A DNA stretch of 64,000 nucleotides from Vespa crabro (taxonomy: Eukaryota; Arthropoda; Insecta; Hymenoptera; Vespidae), in the NCBI RefSeq assembly GCF_910589235.1, contig NC_060976.1, forward strand, positions 1,082,001 to 1,146,000. The letters run 5' to 3'. Under the pieces are notes generated by a model that made no database searches, was not told the DNA's origin, and saw nothing but the letters and a program-made list of their open reading frames with translations. Positions 39,301 through 49,935 of this stretch are shown piece after piece. The stretch's first letter is position 1. Each line of letters begins with the position of its first letter. The position numbers were made by a program, and so were the translations under genes.

Positions 39301-39910
39301 TTAATATGGACAATCCTGAGAGATCGAATTCAAAGAAACTAAATATAGATTTATTTAATCAAAAGAACACAGTTATGATTTAACGAAAATTAAAATAAAT
39401 GCTATGGGGTGTACCAAACTAATTTTCTGTTCAAAAATGGAAATATTCAATAAGAATCGCTATTAACTATCATATTGCAATGAACTAGTATTTGGAATAA
39501 TGCAGCAGTATATGATTTTGTGCAAAATTTTTTATGATACGAGCAAAAATTAAGTGTATAGACCATTCAATTGAAATTAAAACAATTAAGAATCATTTAC
39601 ATGCAGAATTTTTATTATGAACATTAAGTAATTGAACTAAGCGCTATGAAATGTGCATAACTAGTAGATTTTTCAAGAAAGATAGATTCAATTCTAATCA
39701 AACCTAATACAAATAATTATGAATGAAGAACTTTAAAAAACCAAACCACGTATAAAATTCGTGATGAAAGGATGAAAGTATTACAGAGAGAGAAAATTTA
39801 CAGTAGGAATATGATAAATTATATGACATGAAGAGGTCTAGAAGATGGCTCATAGGGAATATATACTCACATGGTTCAGAGAATAGGGAAATATTTGATA
39901 AACTTATCAT
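30368..39910 (+). other. Recurrent 60-codon frame in satellite monomers
   Basis: Seven monomers (frames at 30368, 32398, 33074, 34423, 35771, 37130, 38479) keep a 60-codon frame beginning MKPSSRLLIGK or MKRSRRWLIGN and ending CRILRK or CQILRK. An eighth copy at 39828 has an in-frame TGA (GGTAGA to GGTTGA) near 39936. Types B and C2 carry related but frame-shifted sequence. I recognise no domain. DNA-level homogenisation could explain the conservation, so I do not call a gene. Confidence 0.3.
37129..39828 (+). repeat. Recent higher-order dimer duplication (1,348 bp)
   Basis: Two successive dimers, 37129-38477 and 38478-39828, share private variants at a constant offset of 1,348 bp. Examples are ATATAGGTTT (37313 and 38661), AACGTAGCAG (about 37469 and 38818) and ATCAACCCTAAT (37675 and 39023). 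The second dimer differs at its start (C1 instead of A), so the copied segment began after the first 180 bp. Confidence 0.85.
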
Positions 39911-41000
39911 ATTATGGAAAACAAAAAGAATCGGTTGAAATGTGTATCAGTACATGGGTGACAATATTATAGTTAAAACAATCTTGAAATGTCGAATTCT
40001 AAGGAAATAAATATAGATTTATTTAACCAAAGGAACAGAGTTATGTTTTAACCAAAAATAAAAAAAAATGCAATGGGATGTAAAAAACTAGTTGTCTGTT
40101 CAAAAAAGGCAAGGTTCAATAAGGATCGCTTTTAACTATTAAGATGAAATCACCTAGTATTTGTAATAATGTAGCAGTTGATGATTGATATGTAGTGAAA
40201 AATTTTTGATTCGACTCGGAAAAAGTAAGTGTACGTATTATTCAATTAAAATCAAGCGAATTAAAAGTCATTCACGTTCAGAATTTTTATTTATCATAGT
40301 ATTAAATTGAATTAAGCGCTATGAAATGTACAACACCAGATGACGTTTCAATAAAGATAGATTTAATTCTAATCAAATCTAATACACAATTATTTATGCA
40401 TGAAGAACTTTAAAAAAATCTATCCACGTATGAAATTCGTGATGAAAGGATGAAAGTATTACAAAGAGAGAAAATTTACAGTAGGAATATGATAAATTAT
40501 ATTACATGAAGAGGTCTAGATGATGGCTCATAGGGAAAATATTCTCACATCCTTCAGAAAATAGCGAATTATTTAATCAACTTAATGGAATATGGAAAAC
40601 AAAAATTTTGGAAGAAACGTGTATCCCTACATCGGTGGCAATATTATAGTTAATATGGACAATCCTGACAGATCGAATTCGAAGAAACTAAATATAGATT
40701 TATTTAATCAAAAGAACACAGTTATGATTTAAGAAAAATTAAAATAAATGCAATGAGATATACAAAACTAGATATCATTTCAAAAAAGCAAAGATTCAAT
40801 AAGAATCGTGTTTAATCTCTTAAGCTACGAGTATTTGAAATAAAGCATTAAGTACGTAGTATTTGAAATAAAGGATTAATTTATGATTGTCATATCGTGC
40901 AAAATTTTTGATGCAACAATGAAAAATTAAGTGTACTTCCTTCAATTAAAATCAAATGAAATGAAAATCATTTATGTTCAGAATTTTTGTTTGAACAAAT

Positions 41001-41434
41001 TGCGCATAAGAAAAAGCGTTATCTTACGTTGTTTAAAAAGAAAAAAAATAGTGAAGCATCAGTAAATTTAAGCGTGTAATAGAAAATTAAAACAAAATAT
41101 TCGATAGTAAAGAATGAATTTCTCAGTTTCCATTATAATGTTAAAAATATATAGAGAGATTTTACAAAGCGAAGACTAACGTATTGTTTTTAGGGAAAAT
41201 TGAGACATCGGATAATTTAAAGAATAGATAGGTATTATGCGAATTTAAGAAACAATAAAAAAAAAATTTAAGAAAGATGCGAATTTCATTAGATCGACAG
41301 CATTAAAAAATTAGATAAATCAAGAATAAAAAAAGCGAAGTAGAGATTCTGTATAGTTTCCAGAATAGTTTGCTTATCGAGAAAAGTGAAATCTAGCATA
41401 ACACGATTCATATGATTCATTGAATATTGATAGA
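41001..41434. other. AT-rich junction between satellite and Gypsy remnant
   Basis: Degenerate AT-rich sequence with A-runs. It could hold the eroded 3' end of the Gypsy element (the element lies on the minus strand), but no LTR matching 45170-45297 was found here. Confidence 0.35.
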
Positions 41435-41625
41435 GGTTTCAGTCTATTTAAAGCAACGATAATCTTATAAAATGTATTACTCTGTTGTTCTGTTTCAATA
41501 CCCTGTATCAAATATCTATCGTTATCAAGTATCCTCACGATTTCGTATAGCCCTTTATATTTCGTCTCTAATTTTTTATTTCAATCAAAACTAATTCACA
41601 TTTTCTATCAATGAAAAATCGTGTA
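41435..41625 (-). pseudogene. Gypsy integrase C-terminal fragment
   Basis: The minus-strand frame reads KYKGLYEIVRILDNDRYLI and then IIVALNRLKP. Gypsy integrases end with a KYxGPYEVxxxLxNDRYxV block and a xxVAxDRLKPW-like word, so the match is good. The usual GP is GL and the final W is absent. Stops lie just upstream. Confidence 0.65.
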
Positions 41626-42289
41626 CCTTGTATAATATTGTTGAGTATGTATTGTTGAAATCTAAACACTCCTAAAGATTGTTACGAAATAATTTGTCGA
41701 AATAGATAAAAATTTTTATGTCATATTAAAATCGATTAGACTTGACAAAATTAAACAAGGCATAATAATATTTTCCTGATATGAACTAACTAGTCAGATA
41801 AAATTATATATATATATATATATATATTATATTATTTCGTTAGATAAATAGCCAAGATTTCTGTCTTCTATGAAAAAAAAAAATAATTTTGAATAAATAG
41901 ATAATTGATTTAAGGTGCAATTATAATAACTATTCGATGATTAGAGTAATTTGTAAATATCATTTAGAACGGGACTTAAAATTTTTTTTTAAAAGAGTTT
42001 ATCTAATAATAGAACTTGTCTAAACATTCAGTGATACAGGAAACACTTTGATAGCCAATAAATTAGAAAAATTTTCTAAAGATAGAAAATAACATATCGA
42101 ACACATAAAGATCCCAAATTGCAAATGGACAATTAGGAAACATTATTTTATAAATCTAATTATAAATGGCAACTCGGTTGTAATTTAGATGGTTACTATA
42201 GGTATATACATTACTTATCAGAAATTCAATGTAGAGTAGTATAATATAACAAAGGGAACGCGGTATGAGACAGATAGAGAGAGAGAAAG

Positions 42290-43060
42290 AGAGGATATCT
42301 ATTCCTTCTTCGATATTTTTGCGATGTTGCAATGATACCGTTCAAATATACATACAATTGCAATAGTCTTCGGCAGATTATCTAAAACTACATTAAACAT
42401 AGTCATTGAAATGCGACAGGCAGCATTAGAAAGTCGAAATGGTATCCCAGCGAACTGATAAAATCCGACCGTATATGCTAAACGACAATCATATAGTTTA
42501 GAAACTTCAGTTATCGGTAATACTTGATAATATAACGGTTACTTAGGACTCGATATGATATAATATTTAATATATCTGCTCTATCTGTTCGATCGATTCT
42601 GTATTCTCTCGATATAGAATGTTATTATTTAACTATTTTACGATCTACATTCCCATTCCCCTTCATTCTCCCATTCATACCTTGCACGTCATTTTATGTC
42701 GAAAAGAGTAGTATCATCGAACAACAGGAAAACAGAAAATCATTCGCTTCGGTTACCTTCTATAATGTTACCTTCTATAATCTAGATACTGTGCATTATT
42801 TCCTGTTATCGTCGTTCATGATGTTGGATAATCAATACGGTTGATAATGTACAATTGTCGAATCCCATCGGTGTTTCTATCCATCTCAGTTCTATCGATA
42901 CAATATCCATTTGTTTCAAAAAATTCTCAACGATTATATATTTCAATACAGATTGAAAATACTTACTATTCAATAGTTCGGTGTACAACATTTTTGCGTA
43001 TAATGAATATGATCCAGTGTTCATTTCTATTTTGTGTCTTCCTTGTTGGATCGGTTTTCC
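42290..43060 (-). pseudogene. Gypsy reverse transcriptase remnant
   Basis: The minus strand at 42421-42490 reads GFYQFAGIPFRLSNA, matching the conserved GxYxFxxMPFGLxNAPA block. At 42331-42366 the catalytic (Y/F)xDD region reads IVCIFERY, so the two aspartates are gone. The frame at 43024-42806 (starting MNTGSYSLYAKMLY) corresponds to the start of the RT domain. It is clearly inactive. Confidence 0.65.
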
Positions 43061-43534
43061 GCATGTAATGACGCGCTATCTCTTTGTCCATTACGAGCCA
43101 GTAATATTTAATACATGTCTCTACAATCTACATGGTCTTGTCGTCCACTATTGTTACTAAACACATCTTGGGATTAATTGTCATCATTGATTATTAATAT
43201 CAATCTGTTCTGAGATTATCTCATTAACAATTCATTTGATCTACTCACGGTTACAATATCGTCCTGTGTGTCATCCTCTCGTAAGGGGTGATGACCTATA
43301 GGATCAAAGGAATGACTTGATACGTCATTGGATCTACGGATGGATCTTCAATTCTCCTTTACTCCCAATTATAGTTCCAACAGTTATAATACATATCCAT
43401 ATCCATACTCTATTAATTTTACGAAACTTTAGATATGTACGTCAGTCCTATTTCATCGTCGTTGTTAATCCTGTATTTAGTATTACGCATAAGTTTCCTA
43501 GATCGATCATAATTGATCTGATTATAGTTCAACT

Positions 43535-43605
43535 TGTTCGAACTATATTCTACTATTGTAGTTCTCTACTATATGCCTGTATATCTCTACTATTGTAGTT
43601 CTTCC
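43535..43605. repeat. Short direct and inverted repeat
   Basis: CTACTATTGTAGTTCT occurs at about 43550 and 43589, and GAACTATATTCTACTA precedes the first copy. CTACTATTGTAG is itself a near palindrome. It lies where the Gypsy protease region would be expected. Confidence 0.6.
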
Positions 43606-43729
43606 TACAAAGTTATTATTTTCGACGTTCTCTTTCTCCAATCTTAATAAATAATAAATAACAATTTGCTTTATTGCATTCAAAAATTTAACATTGCTTT
43701 ATAATTTTGTACACTTATTATCTTATTTA

Positions 43730-44170
43730 CATTTGAATCACGTAATTGTCGTTAACAGTCCTGCTTTTCATCAATTTATCATGATATGGTCGGTTAGTGT
43801 GGTTAATGATCAGCACTTTTTTTTTAAAGTCTGCTAGCAGTTGACTGGTAGAAATAGGTTTTGCATATCTTGAAAGATGTCCCAAATAATCGCGGAATTG
43901 TATGTTTCTTATTCCCAAAACTAATCTCCATTCGACTGTTTCCTTATCCGGTATGGTTGCTTTTGTGCGTTTGGCTAGTTTACCGTAGTAAATACTCTCT
44001 GCCGCATTCTATCCTATCTTCCTATTGTATTCTCGTGCAACTAATCGTTACCATGGAGAAAGACAGGCAATCACATCATTGTTTTGCCAGACTTCTCTCC
44101 AATTCGCCAATTAATAATGCTTCAAAATCTTCTCTAACGATTCAAAATCGTTTAACTGTGTGGCGTATAC
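43730..44170 (-). pseudogene. Gypsy Gag fragment
   Basis: On the minus strand the frame includes SIYYGKLAKRTKATIPDKE, VEWRLVLGIRNIQFRDYLG and LSRYAKPISTSQLL. A YYxxKLxxxxxAxIPDKxxVEWxxxGLxNxxFRDYLGPLSRYxKP arrangement is typical of insect Gypsy Gag capsid regions. A stop (TAA) interrupts it near 44110, and an A-run at the 3' end causes frame loss. Confidence 0.6.
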
Positions 44171-44816
44171 AGAGTCATAACTGATCTGTTTTTTTTATTT
44201 TTTTCGATTAATCGAAATTATTCTTTAATTTTCTACGATTTATCTCTCAACCTCGAGATCCGAATAAATCCGATTCAAACGTCAGTAATAATTCATTGGT
44301 ACCTTTAATATATTAATCCTTCGTTTCTACGTTATTCGCACATTCCTGCGAATAAAAAAGATAACAAACGTCATATTTATTTATCGTTTTCTCACTTTCA
44401 TTTGATCCCAATCATTATTTTTTTTGTCTCTCAACATTTCGTCGTTGTCTAATCCCGTTATTGGTTGTATACTTTATCTTCGTTGTTACTATTCTCAACA
44501 ACAGTATCTTCATAATGACTATCTCTATCTTTTAATCTTGTTGACATGTCTATTCTTTGTTCCTAGAAATTTTTGTCTTTTTTTTTTTGTCTTTTTTTCT
44601 TTATTTCGTTTATTCTTCTTTCATCCTGGTGTGTCCGAGAATTGCTGGAATCCTTTAGATCCTTTAGAGAGATCCTTTAATCTTCGTATTTTCGTAACGA
44701 TCATTTTCTTGATTATGCTCGATCTACTTTTTGTCATTGGTCAGGGAGAATATACCGGTCAAATAAAAGTACCGGTAATTCAACTATCTTAACTGTGATT
44801 ATGATGTTCCTTGTAA

Positions 44817-44818
44817 TC

Positions 44819-44866
<48 letters not shown>

Positions 44867-45049
44867 TATATATATTATATAATCTGTATACATATATATT
44901 ATATTATATATTATATTATAAAATTTTCATACGTACCAATCACACCAAAGAGAATATCTTCTTTCGTTTTGATATATCACTTCTTATGTAATTTGTTAAA
45001 TCTTTATATGAAGATTATTGATAAGAGTGAAATATAACAATAAATTATT

Positions 45050-45088
<39 letters not shown>

Positions 45089-45145
45089 TATATAAATAAA
45101 AGATAAATATATATAAAATATAATATATAAAAATATATATATATA
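44817..45145. repeat. AT microsatellite cluster
   Basis: Pure and imperfect AT arrays at about 44819-44925 and 45048-45145, separated by a short mixed segment. They fall between Gag and the possible LTR of the Gypsy remnant. Confidence 0.9.
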
Positions 45146-45169
45146 AATATTACTTTTTATTAAAGATTA

Positions 45170-45297
45170 AACGTGTTTACTGCGTGATTGTCTGATCACG
45201 ACTGACTTCAGTTATGGCGGGGATAGATTATATATATTTGGTTGTAGAGTGTCGCTATCTTCGATCTTTGTAGTTCCCCGCGTTAATTTGATCGTTA
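45170..45297 (-). repeat. Possible LTR remnant of the Gypsy element
   Basis: On the minus strand the segment begins TGTAACGATC, a usual insect Gypsy LTR start. It is less AT-rich than its surroundings, with CGCGGGG and CCCCGCC words. No second copy was found, so the call rests on position and the TGTAAC start. Confidence 0.3.
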
Positions 45298-45413
45298 CAC
45301 ATATAGATATTAAACAAATGCGAAGGACGTTAAATACGTTGAAAAAGAACCTACGTCATCATTTTTTTTTGGGAGTGGAGGAAAGTTATGTTCCACTCTA
45401 CCATCTCATTGTC

Positions 45414-45462
45414 ATAATTATTATTATAATTATTATTATAATTATTATTATAGTACAATATA

Positions 45463-45500
<38 letters not shown>

Positions 45501-45545
45501 AATAATTATATTATATATATATATATTATAATTATTATTACTATT
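45414..45545. repeat. (ATT)n microsatellite
   Basis: Imperfect ATT array upstream of promoter-like copy P4, in the same relative position as in R1, R3 and the 48-kb unit. Confidence 0.9.
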
Positions 45546-45574
45546 TTCATCATTAGTGTTAGTATTATTTAACG

Positions 45575-45730
45575 AAATTAAATTCCGTACAATCATATAC
45601 ACATAGACACGTAGAACATAAATTACCCCACCTATCCTAAATCCTACTCTATAAATCTTCACGATTGGTCAAAATTTTTGTTCCCGTCCGCTCCTCCGTT
45701 CCACCCGCTCATCATCACTCATTTTTTTCA
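45575..45730 (+). promoter_or_regulatory. Promoter-like module P4 (CCAAT only)
   Basis: CCGTACAATCATATACACAT followed by a CCTAAATCCTACT word and CGATTGGTCAAAATTTTTG (ATTGG at 45664-45668) matches the 5' half of the P family. The TATA part is replaced by T-runs. Confidence 0.35.
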
Positions 45731-45899
45731 AATTTTTGAAATACGGAGAAGAAATATCGAAGTAAACTATAAAATCTATTCTATCGGACACGTAAGAAAT
45801 CGGTTTTTCAATCGTTTATAAACATCATAAATAAAATATTTTAATAAATATAATATAACAATAGAATAATTTAATGAAAATGAATATTTCATATATAAA

Positions 45900-46929
45900 A
45901 GTCGTTTCTCGACTATAAAATATCTTAATCGCATGGCTTGATACTTGTTATTATAGAAAATATATATTCAAACGGAAATTTTGTATTTTTTGTTCGATGT
46001 AAAATTTCAAGGATATTACAAAGATTTGCTTTATTATATAGAAATCTATTGTTTAGAAATCTATTTTTAGATTTTCCTATTGTATAGGAATTTATTATTA
46101 GAAGCTATTTTTGTTTTTATTTTTTATAATGTACTGAGAAATAATTTCAAGAAAGTATTTTCGTATATATCTTTGTTCATTTATAAATTATAATTTATAA
46201 ATTGATTTATTTTTCTTATGGTCATTTATTTTTTTCCACCATAATGGTCATGTCCTTTCTTTCCATACATACTATAATGATCGTAATTTCGTAATTGGTA
46301 GATACGATGAGGCAGCATATTCTACCTGAAGAAAAAAAAAAAGAAAAGAAACAAAAAGAGAAGAAAAAAGATCTAACTTTTATCTGAAATATTTTCATAT
46401 CCAATCAAAATTTTTCGATATATTTAACGAAATATTTCGCAATTTTTGAAGAAATTACGAGAAATAGAAAACATTTTAATTTCTCCAAAATCCAAAAGCA
46501 TTACTTAAGATCGTAAATTTCTCTATTATTAGATTTATTTATTTATAACGTTCTAATCGCGTTCTAACGATTATATTCACATCACACACATCCTATGAAA
46601 AGAAGTAAGAAATAATAATTAATTTTTTAATTGAACATTTCGTGTGTTATATATAGTACATATATAATACATAATATAACAGTACAATAAAACATAATCT
46701 TAAAAATTAAATTCATCAAATTTAAATAAACATTTTTGATGTCCTTTACTTCTCTTCCATCAAAACAATTCGATTGATATTTAATCGACATTTATTTATT
46801 AACAAATTTCAAAATCGTAAAAATATTTTGTTAATTAAGCGGACAGCTTAATAAATATTGTAAGCCATCAGAGTCGGATTTCTCGTAAAACAGAATACAA
46901 CAAAGCATATTAAAGTTAGGTATATTAAA
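45900..46929. other. AT-rich spacer without a recognised gene
   Basis: Contains purine runs near 46328-46370 and TATA-rich stretches. Two related GAAATCTATT words lie near 46040 and 46060. No coding, tRNA or transposon signature was seen. Confidence 0.5.
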
Positions 46930-48089
46930 AATTGAGTTAGAGCAGTGCTTGAAAAAGTGATAGAGCAATACAGGAGGAAGGTTGTAGCTTTCAAAGAAGG
47001 AGACACGTCATTGTCATCGATCAACTGCGCATAGTTGTCGACTAAAGGTCAATATGGCCATACCGCTTGTCAAGGGACACTTACAAAGATTCCTTCTAAA
47101 TATTGAATACTCCTTTTCTATAATAAAGCACTTAGGTACAAAGATATATGTACACTCATATAACTGACGAGGATTTATATAGAAAAAAAAAAAACTATAT
47201 ATATATAGAAGGAACACTGTGGGAATATCAATGAAAGAGAAATTTGAAAAAGTGTTAGTAATTTTGTTTAGTATTTATTATTACAGAATTCTTTAACTCA
47301 ACGATTCAGCCTAAATAAATCAAAAGTTTTTTTTCGAGAAATTGTCTATCGATAATGTATAAACCTATTGATCAAAGAGACCTGACATCATTCGTTCAAG
47401 TACTTACCTTTACCGTTAACTCAAAAATTTCGATGCATATTTCGCTGGAACCTTTTTACTGATCATATCTACGTCACATATACGAACAATACGAACAGAC
47501 TTTTGGAAAACTATTGTTATATACTATATCTAAATTTTGATTATCCGTAAGTTAATCTTAGCCGCTTCTATTTCGAACAAATTCCAAAAATTCTTTTCCG
47601 AAACCTTCGAAAAATGTAATTTTAAATTTCGATTTTCTGAACCGCTGAATTTAATATACTGATAGTTGAAGTATTGAATGTTAGAGAGGCAAAAAAGTCA
47701 ATTGATTCTACCTGAATTCAATAGTTATATTATCAATGCTTGGAACAATGAGTAAGAATGAAAAAAACTATCATTCATAACTTTGTTCAATCCAAATACT
47801 TCAATATCTAAAATATATCTAGTAAGTAACTACAATTTATCTATGTATTTGGAAATATTATAATTACAAAGTGTGATATATAAATTTAATAATATTTTTT
47901 TATAAAAATAATTCAAACATTTAATTGATAATATAATTCAATTAAAATCCAGAAAAATTAACTGAAGTGATCAAAATAATTGTAATGTAAGTTTATATTA
48001 GGATGATACTGATTTTCAAACATCTAATTTTCTTTTTCCCTTACTATATGTTATATTAGTATATACTATAGTTCACTACACTATTCACG

Positions 48090-48090
48090 C

Positions 48091-48174
<84 letters not shown>

Positions 48175-48255
48175 ATTATATAATAATAATATTATTATTA
48201 TAATATGATAATTAATCATTATTATAATCATCAATATCATTATTATTATAATTGA
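48090..48255. repeat. (ATT)n microsatellite, long
   Basis: About 85 bp of pure ATT followed by imperfect ATT/AAT sequence to 48255. It gives rise to the isoleucine-rich minus-strand frame there. Confidence 0.95.
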
Positions 48256-48329
48256 AAAATTATTGCATCTCGTACAATAGTGCATCCAGACGTACAAAGA
48301 ACACATATATTTCCTATCCCAACTTGCTC

Positions 48330-48400
48330 TAAGTCCTAAATCATACTACTCCAGTCACGACAACGCAATCAATAATTGATCAGAATCCTTCAATATCAAT
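48330..48400 (+). promoter_or_regulatory. Promoter-like module P5 (truncated)
   Basis: TAAGTCCTAAATCATACTAC and AATTGATCAGAATCCTT match the CCAAT half of the P module, with the CCAAT box mutated to ATTGATC. A second, fuller copy follows 240 bp later, so the module was locally duplicated. Confidence 0.35.
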
Positions 48401-48584
48401 GTTCTCTATCCATAATTTTATTATTCCATTTGTTAATGTATTAAAAGAATAATTGTTATTATTATTATTCTCATGATTATCGTTAAACAAAAATTACGTA
48501 CATATGCAAAATTGCATTTTGTACGAACGCGTGCACACTAATACACATACATAATATTACTTCAACTCAACTACGGCTAAATCT

Positions 48585-48715
48585 TAAATCACATTATTAC
48601 CACCATCGCTATGAAACCAACTATTGGACAGAATTCTTCCACCATCTTTTAGCCTTTCATTTTCCCAAATCTTTGAGTTACAAAGAAGAAACCTTCAGAG
48701 TCTATCGTTAAAATT
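48585..48715 (+). promoter_or_regulatory. Promoter-like module P6 (CCAAT, degraded TATA)
   Basis: Closely matches P2: ACTATTGGACAGAATTCTTC (ATTGG at 48623-48627), CCACCATC, TTACAAAG at about 48678, and AAAATTCAAAAAATC at the start-site position. Confidence 0.4.
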
Positions 48716-48884
48716 CAAAAAATCTTTTTCAAATCTAGGACGTTTCTATGTTCGAACTAAATGAAAAATGCAGAAGTATATACTCAAGTGCAAATGTTTG
48801 TCTGCATTTTCATTTTGGGAAATATTTCTTATTGTCATAAAATTTAACAGTCATTCTTTTCGTTAAAAAATAATCCGTCGATTT

Positions 48885-49145
48885 CAAGGTAACATTGAAA
48901 ATCGTAAGCAGAGCTCTTAACTGCTATCGGACGCGTCCACAGGTGGCGGATAGTGGAATGTCTTCTAATTATAGGAGGTAACTGCATATGCAGTCGCGGA
49001 CCAAGAGCGGCAGTTTACTGGACGTGGTACGATGTCCTTGGGTAAGACATTAACAACAAATACCGCAAATGTCCATAGGTATACTGTGACATGGCGAATC
49101 GTGCCGCCATCAAATAAGCACTTGACCCATTTCGGATAGTGCGAA
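48885..49145. repeat. H block, copy 3 (well conserved, hairpin)
   Basis: Nearly identical to copy 4 at 56145-56405 over about 260 bp and less AT-rich than its flanks. It contains the stem TCTTCTA/TAGGAGG around an ATTA loop (48961-48978), which pairs fully if G-U pairs are allowed, and a CTGCATATGCAG palindrome directly after. No open frame spans it. I do not recognise the family. Confidence 0.65.
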
Positions 49146-49402
49146 ATTGTTTTTTAGATTCACGTTAAAAAAGAGAAGATCATTATTTTCATATAAAAGG
49201 ACAAAAGAAAATAAATCGAAGCATTTTTTTTAAATCATTTTCAATAAAAAAAAAAATTATATTTTTGTCATATCCTCGTTTTATAAGTTTTTGATCGTTC
49301 GAATAATTAAATGAGAAATTTACCAAGCAAATATTCATATAATTAATATCAGCTTATGAAGAAGATGGATTTGGAAATTGGGATATTTGAAAATATGAAA
49401 AT
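49146..49402. repeat. R4 segment duplicated at 56405-56660
   Basis: Continues the high identity with 56405-56660 (for example GATCGTTCGAATAATTAAA and GAAGATGGATTTGGAAATTG). The match stops exactly at the retrotransposon junction. Confidence 0.8.
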
Positions 49403-49935
49403 TGTAGGCATTAGTTCAGAGATAATCATGATTAATAAAAATAAAAACAATTGATATTTATTATGGAAAATAACAAAAGAATAATAATATACAACATATA
49501 TAGAATGTTCATCTTTTCGAATGCGGAAGTATTACAACTTTTCTTTGGTCAGAAACTACTAACTCACCCGCTTATTTTTTTTCAGATTTTTTCATACACT
49601 TTGCCCTCTTTTATTCCCCTCTCTCTCTCTCTCTCTCTCTCTTTCCCAATATCTCACCTCCTCTTTTCTTTCTATAAACATACGCACTTCGAAAAAGACA
49701 AATCACGCTCTGTCGATCAATTTGTCTCTTACACAACTACTCAAAACTAGAAATTTTCATTTCTTTGTTCAATTACCAATCGGCTTACCTCATACACACG
49801 CACACACACACACACAACTAGTTAGCTCTGAAACTTTCCATCTCTCCGTTCAATCGAAATATCTCACATACACATACACACACACACACATACACAAAGT
49901 GAACTCTGGAACCTTTTATTTCAGCCATTCTGACA
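49403..49935 (-). repeat. Left LTR (3' LTR of the minus-strand element)
   Basis: Runs from TGTAGGCATT to TTCTGACA. Shared blocks with the right LTR include GATTAATAAAAATA, ACAATTGATAT, AAATAACAAAAGAATAA, CAGAAACTA, GAAAAAGACAAATCACG and TTCTTTGTTCAATTACCAAT. It carries private CT (49618-49642) and AC microsatellites. Confidence 0.75.

Larger units (their letters stand above)
30364..41000 (+). repeat. Satellite array of about 16 monomers of 671-682 bp
   Basis: Monomer starts (GACATGAA or GACATCAA) are at 30364, 31043, 31722, 32397, 33073, 33748, 34422, 35098, 35769, 36447, 37129, 37804, 38478, 39155, 39829 and 40503, all in one orientation. Start words define type A (GAAACCGTCTAGTAG: 30364, 33073, 37129), type B (CAAAGG: 31043, 31722, 35098, 36447) and type C (GAAGAGGTCTAGAAG or GAAGAGGTCTAGATG: the rest). 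The last monomer decays from about 40800. No CENP-B-box-like word was noticed. Fragments of open frame recur in every monomer, but no monomer has one long frame. Confidence 0.95.
41435..45297 (-). mobile_element. Decayed, internally deleted Ty3/Gypsy retrotransposon
   Basis: Read from right to left, the order is a possible LTR remnant (45297-45170), Gag (about 44170-43730), a protease-sized gap, reverse transcriptase (43060-42290) and the integrase C-terminus (41570-41435). This is the normal Gypsy order. Only about 700 bp separates RT from the integrase end, too little for RNase H and the integrase core, so there is an internal deletion. All parts carry stops and frameshifts. It sits between the satellite and an R copy and is a different element from the one at 49.4-52.9 kb. 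Confidence 0.7.
46930..49402. repeat. Segmental repeat unit R4, 5' part
   Basis: Colinear with R1 from 9590. The word ATCGATCAACTxGC is at 9688 and 47015, and AATTTCGATG(T/C)ATATTT is at about 10096 and 47428, an offset of about 37,330. It continues through an ATT array, two promoter-like copies and the H block. At 49403 it is interrupted by an LTR retrotransposon and resumes at 52905. Confidence 0.75.

Noticed and set aside
32274..39910. Repeated 68-codon minus-strand frame in satellite monomers
   Set aside because: It overlaps the opposite strand of the plus frame and appears only in C1 monomers that are nearly identical in DNA, so it is a by-product of recent amplification.
30364..41000. 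CRISPR-like array
   Set aside because: The period is about 675 bp with no short repeat-spacer pattern, and the sequence context is eukaryotic.
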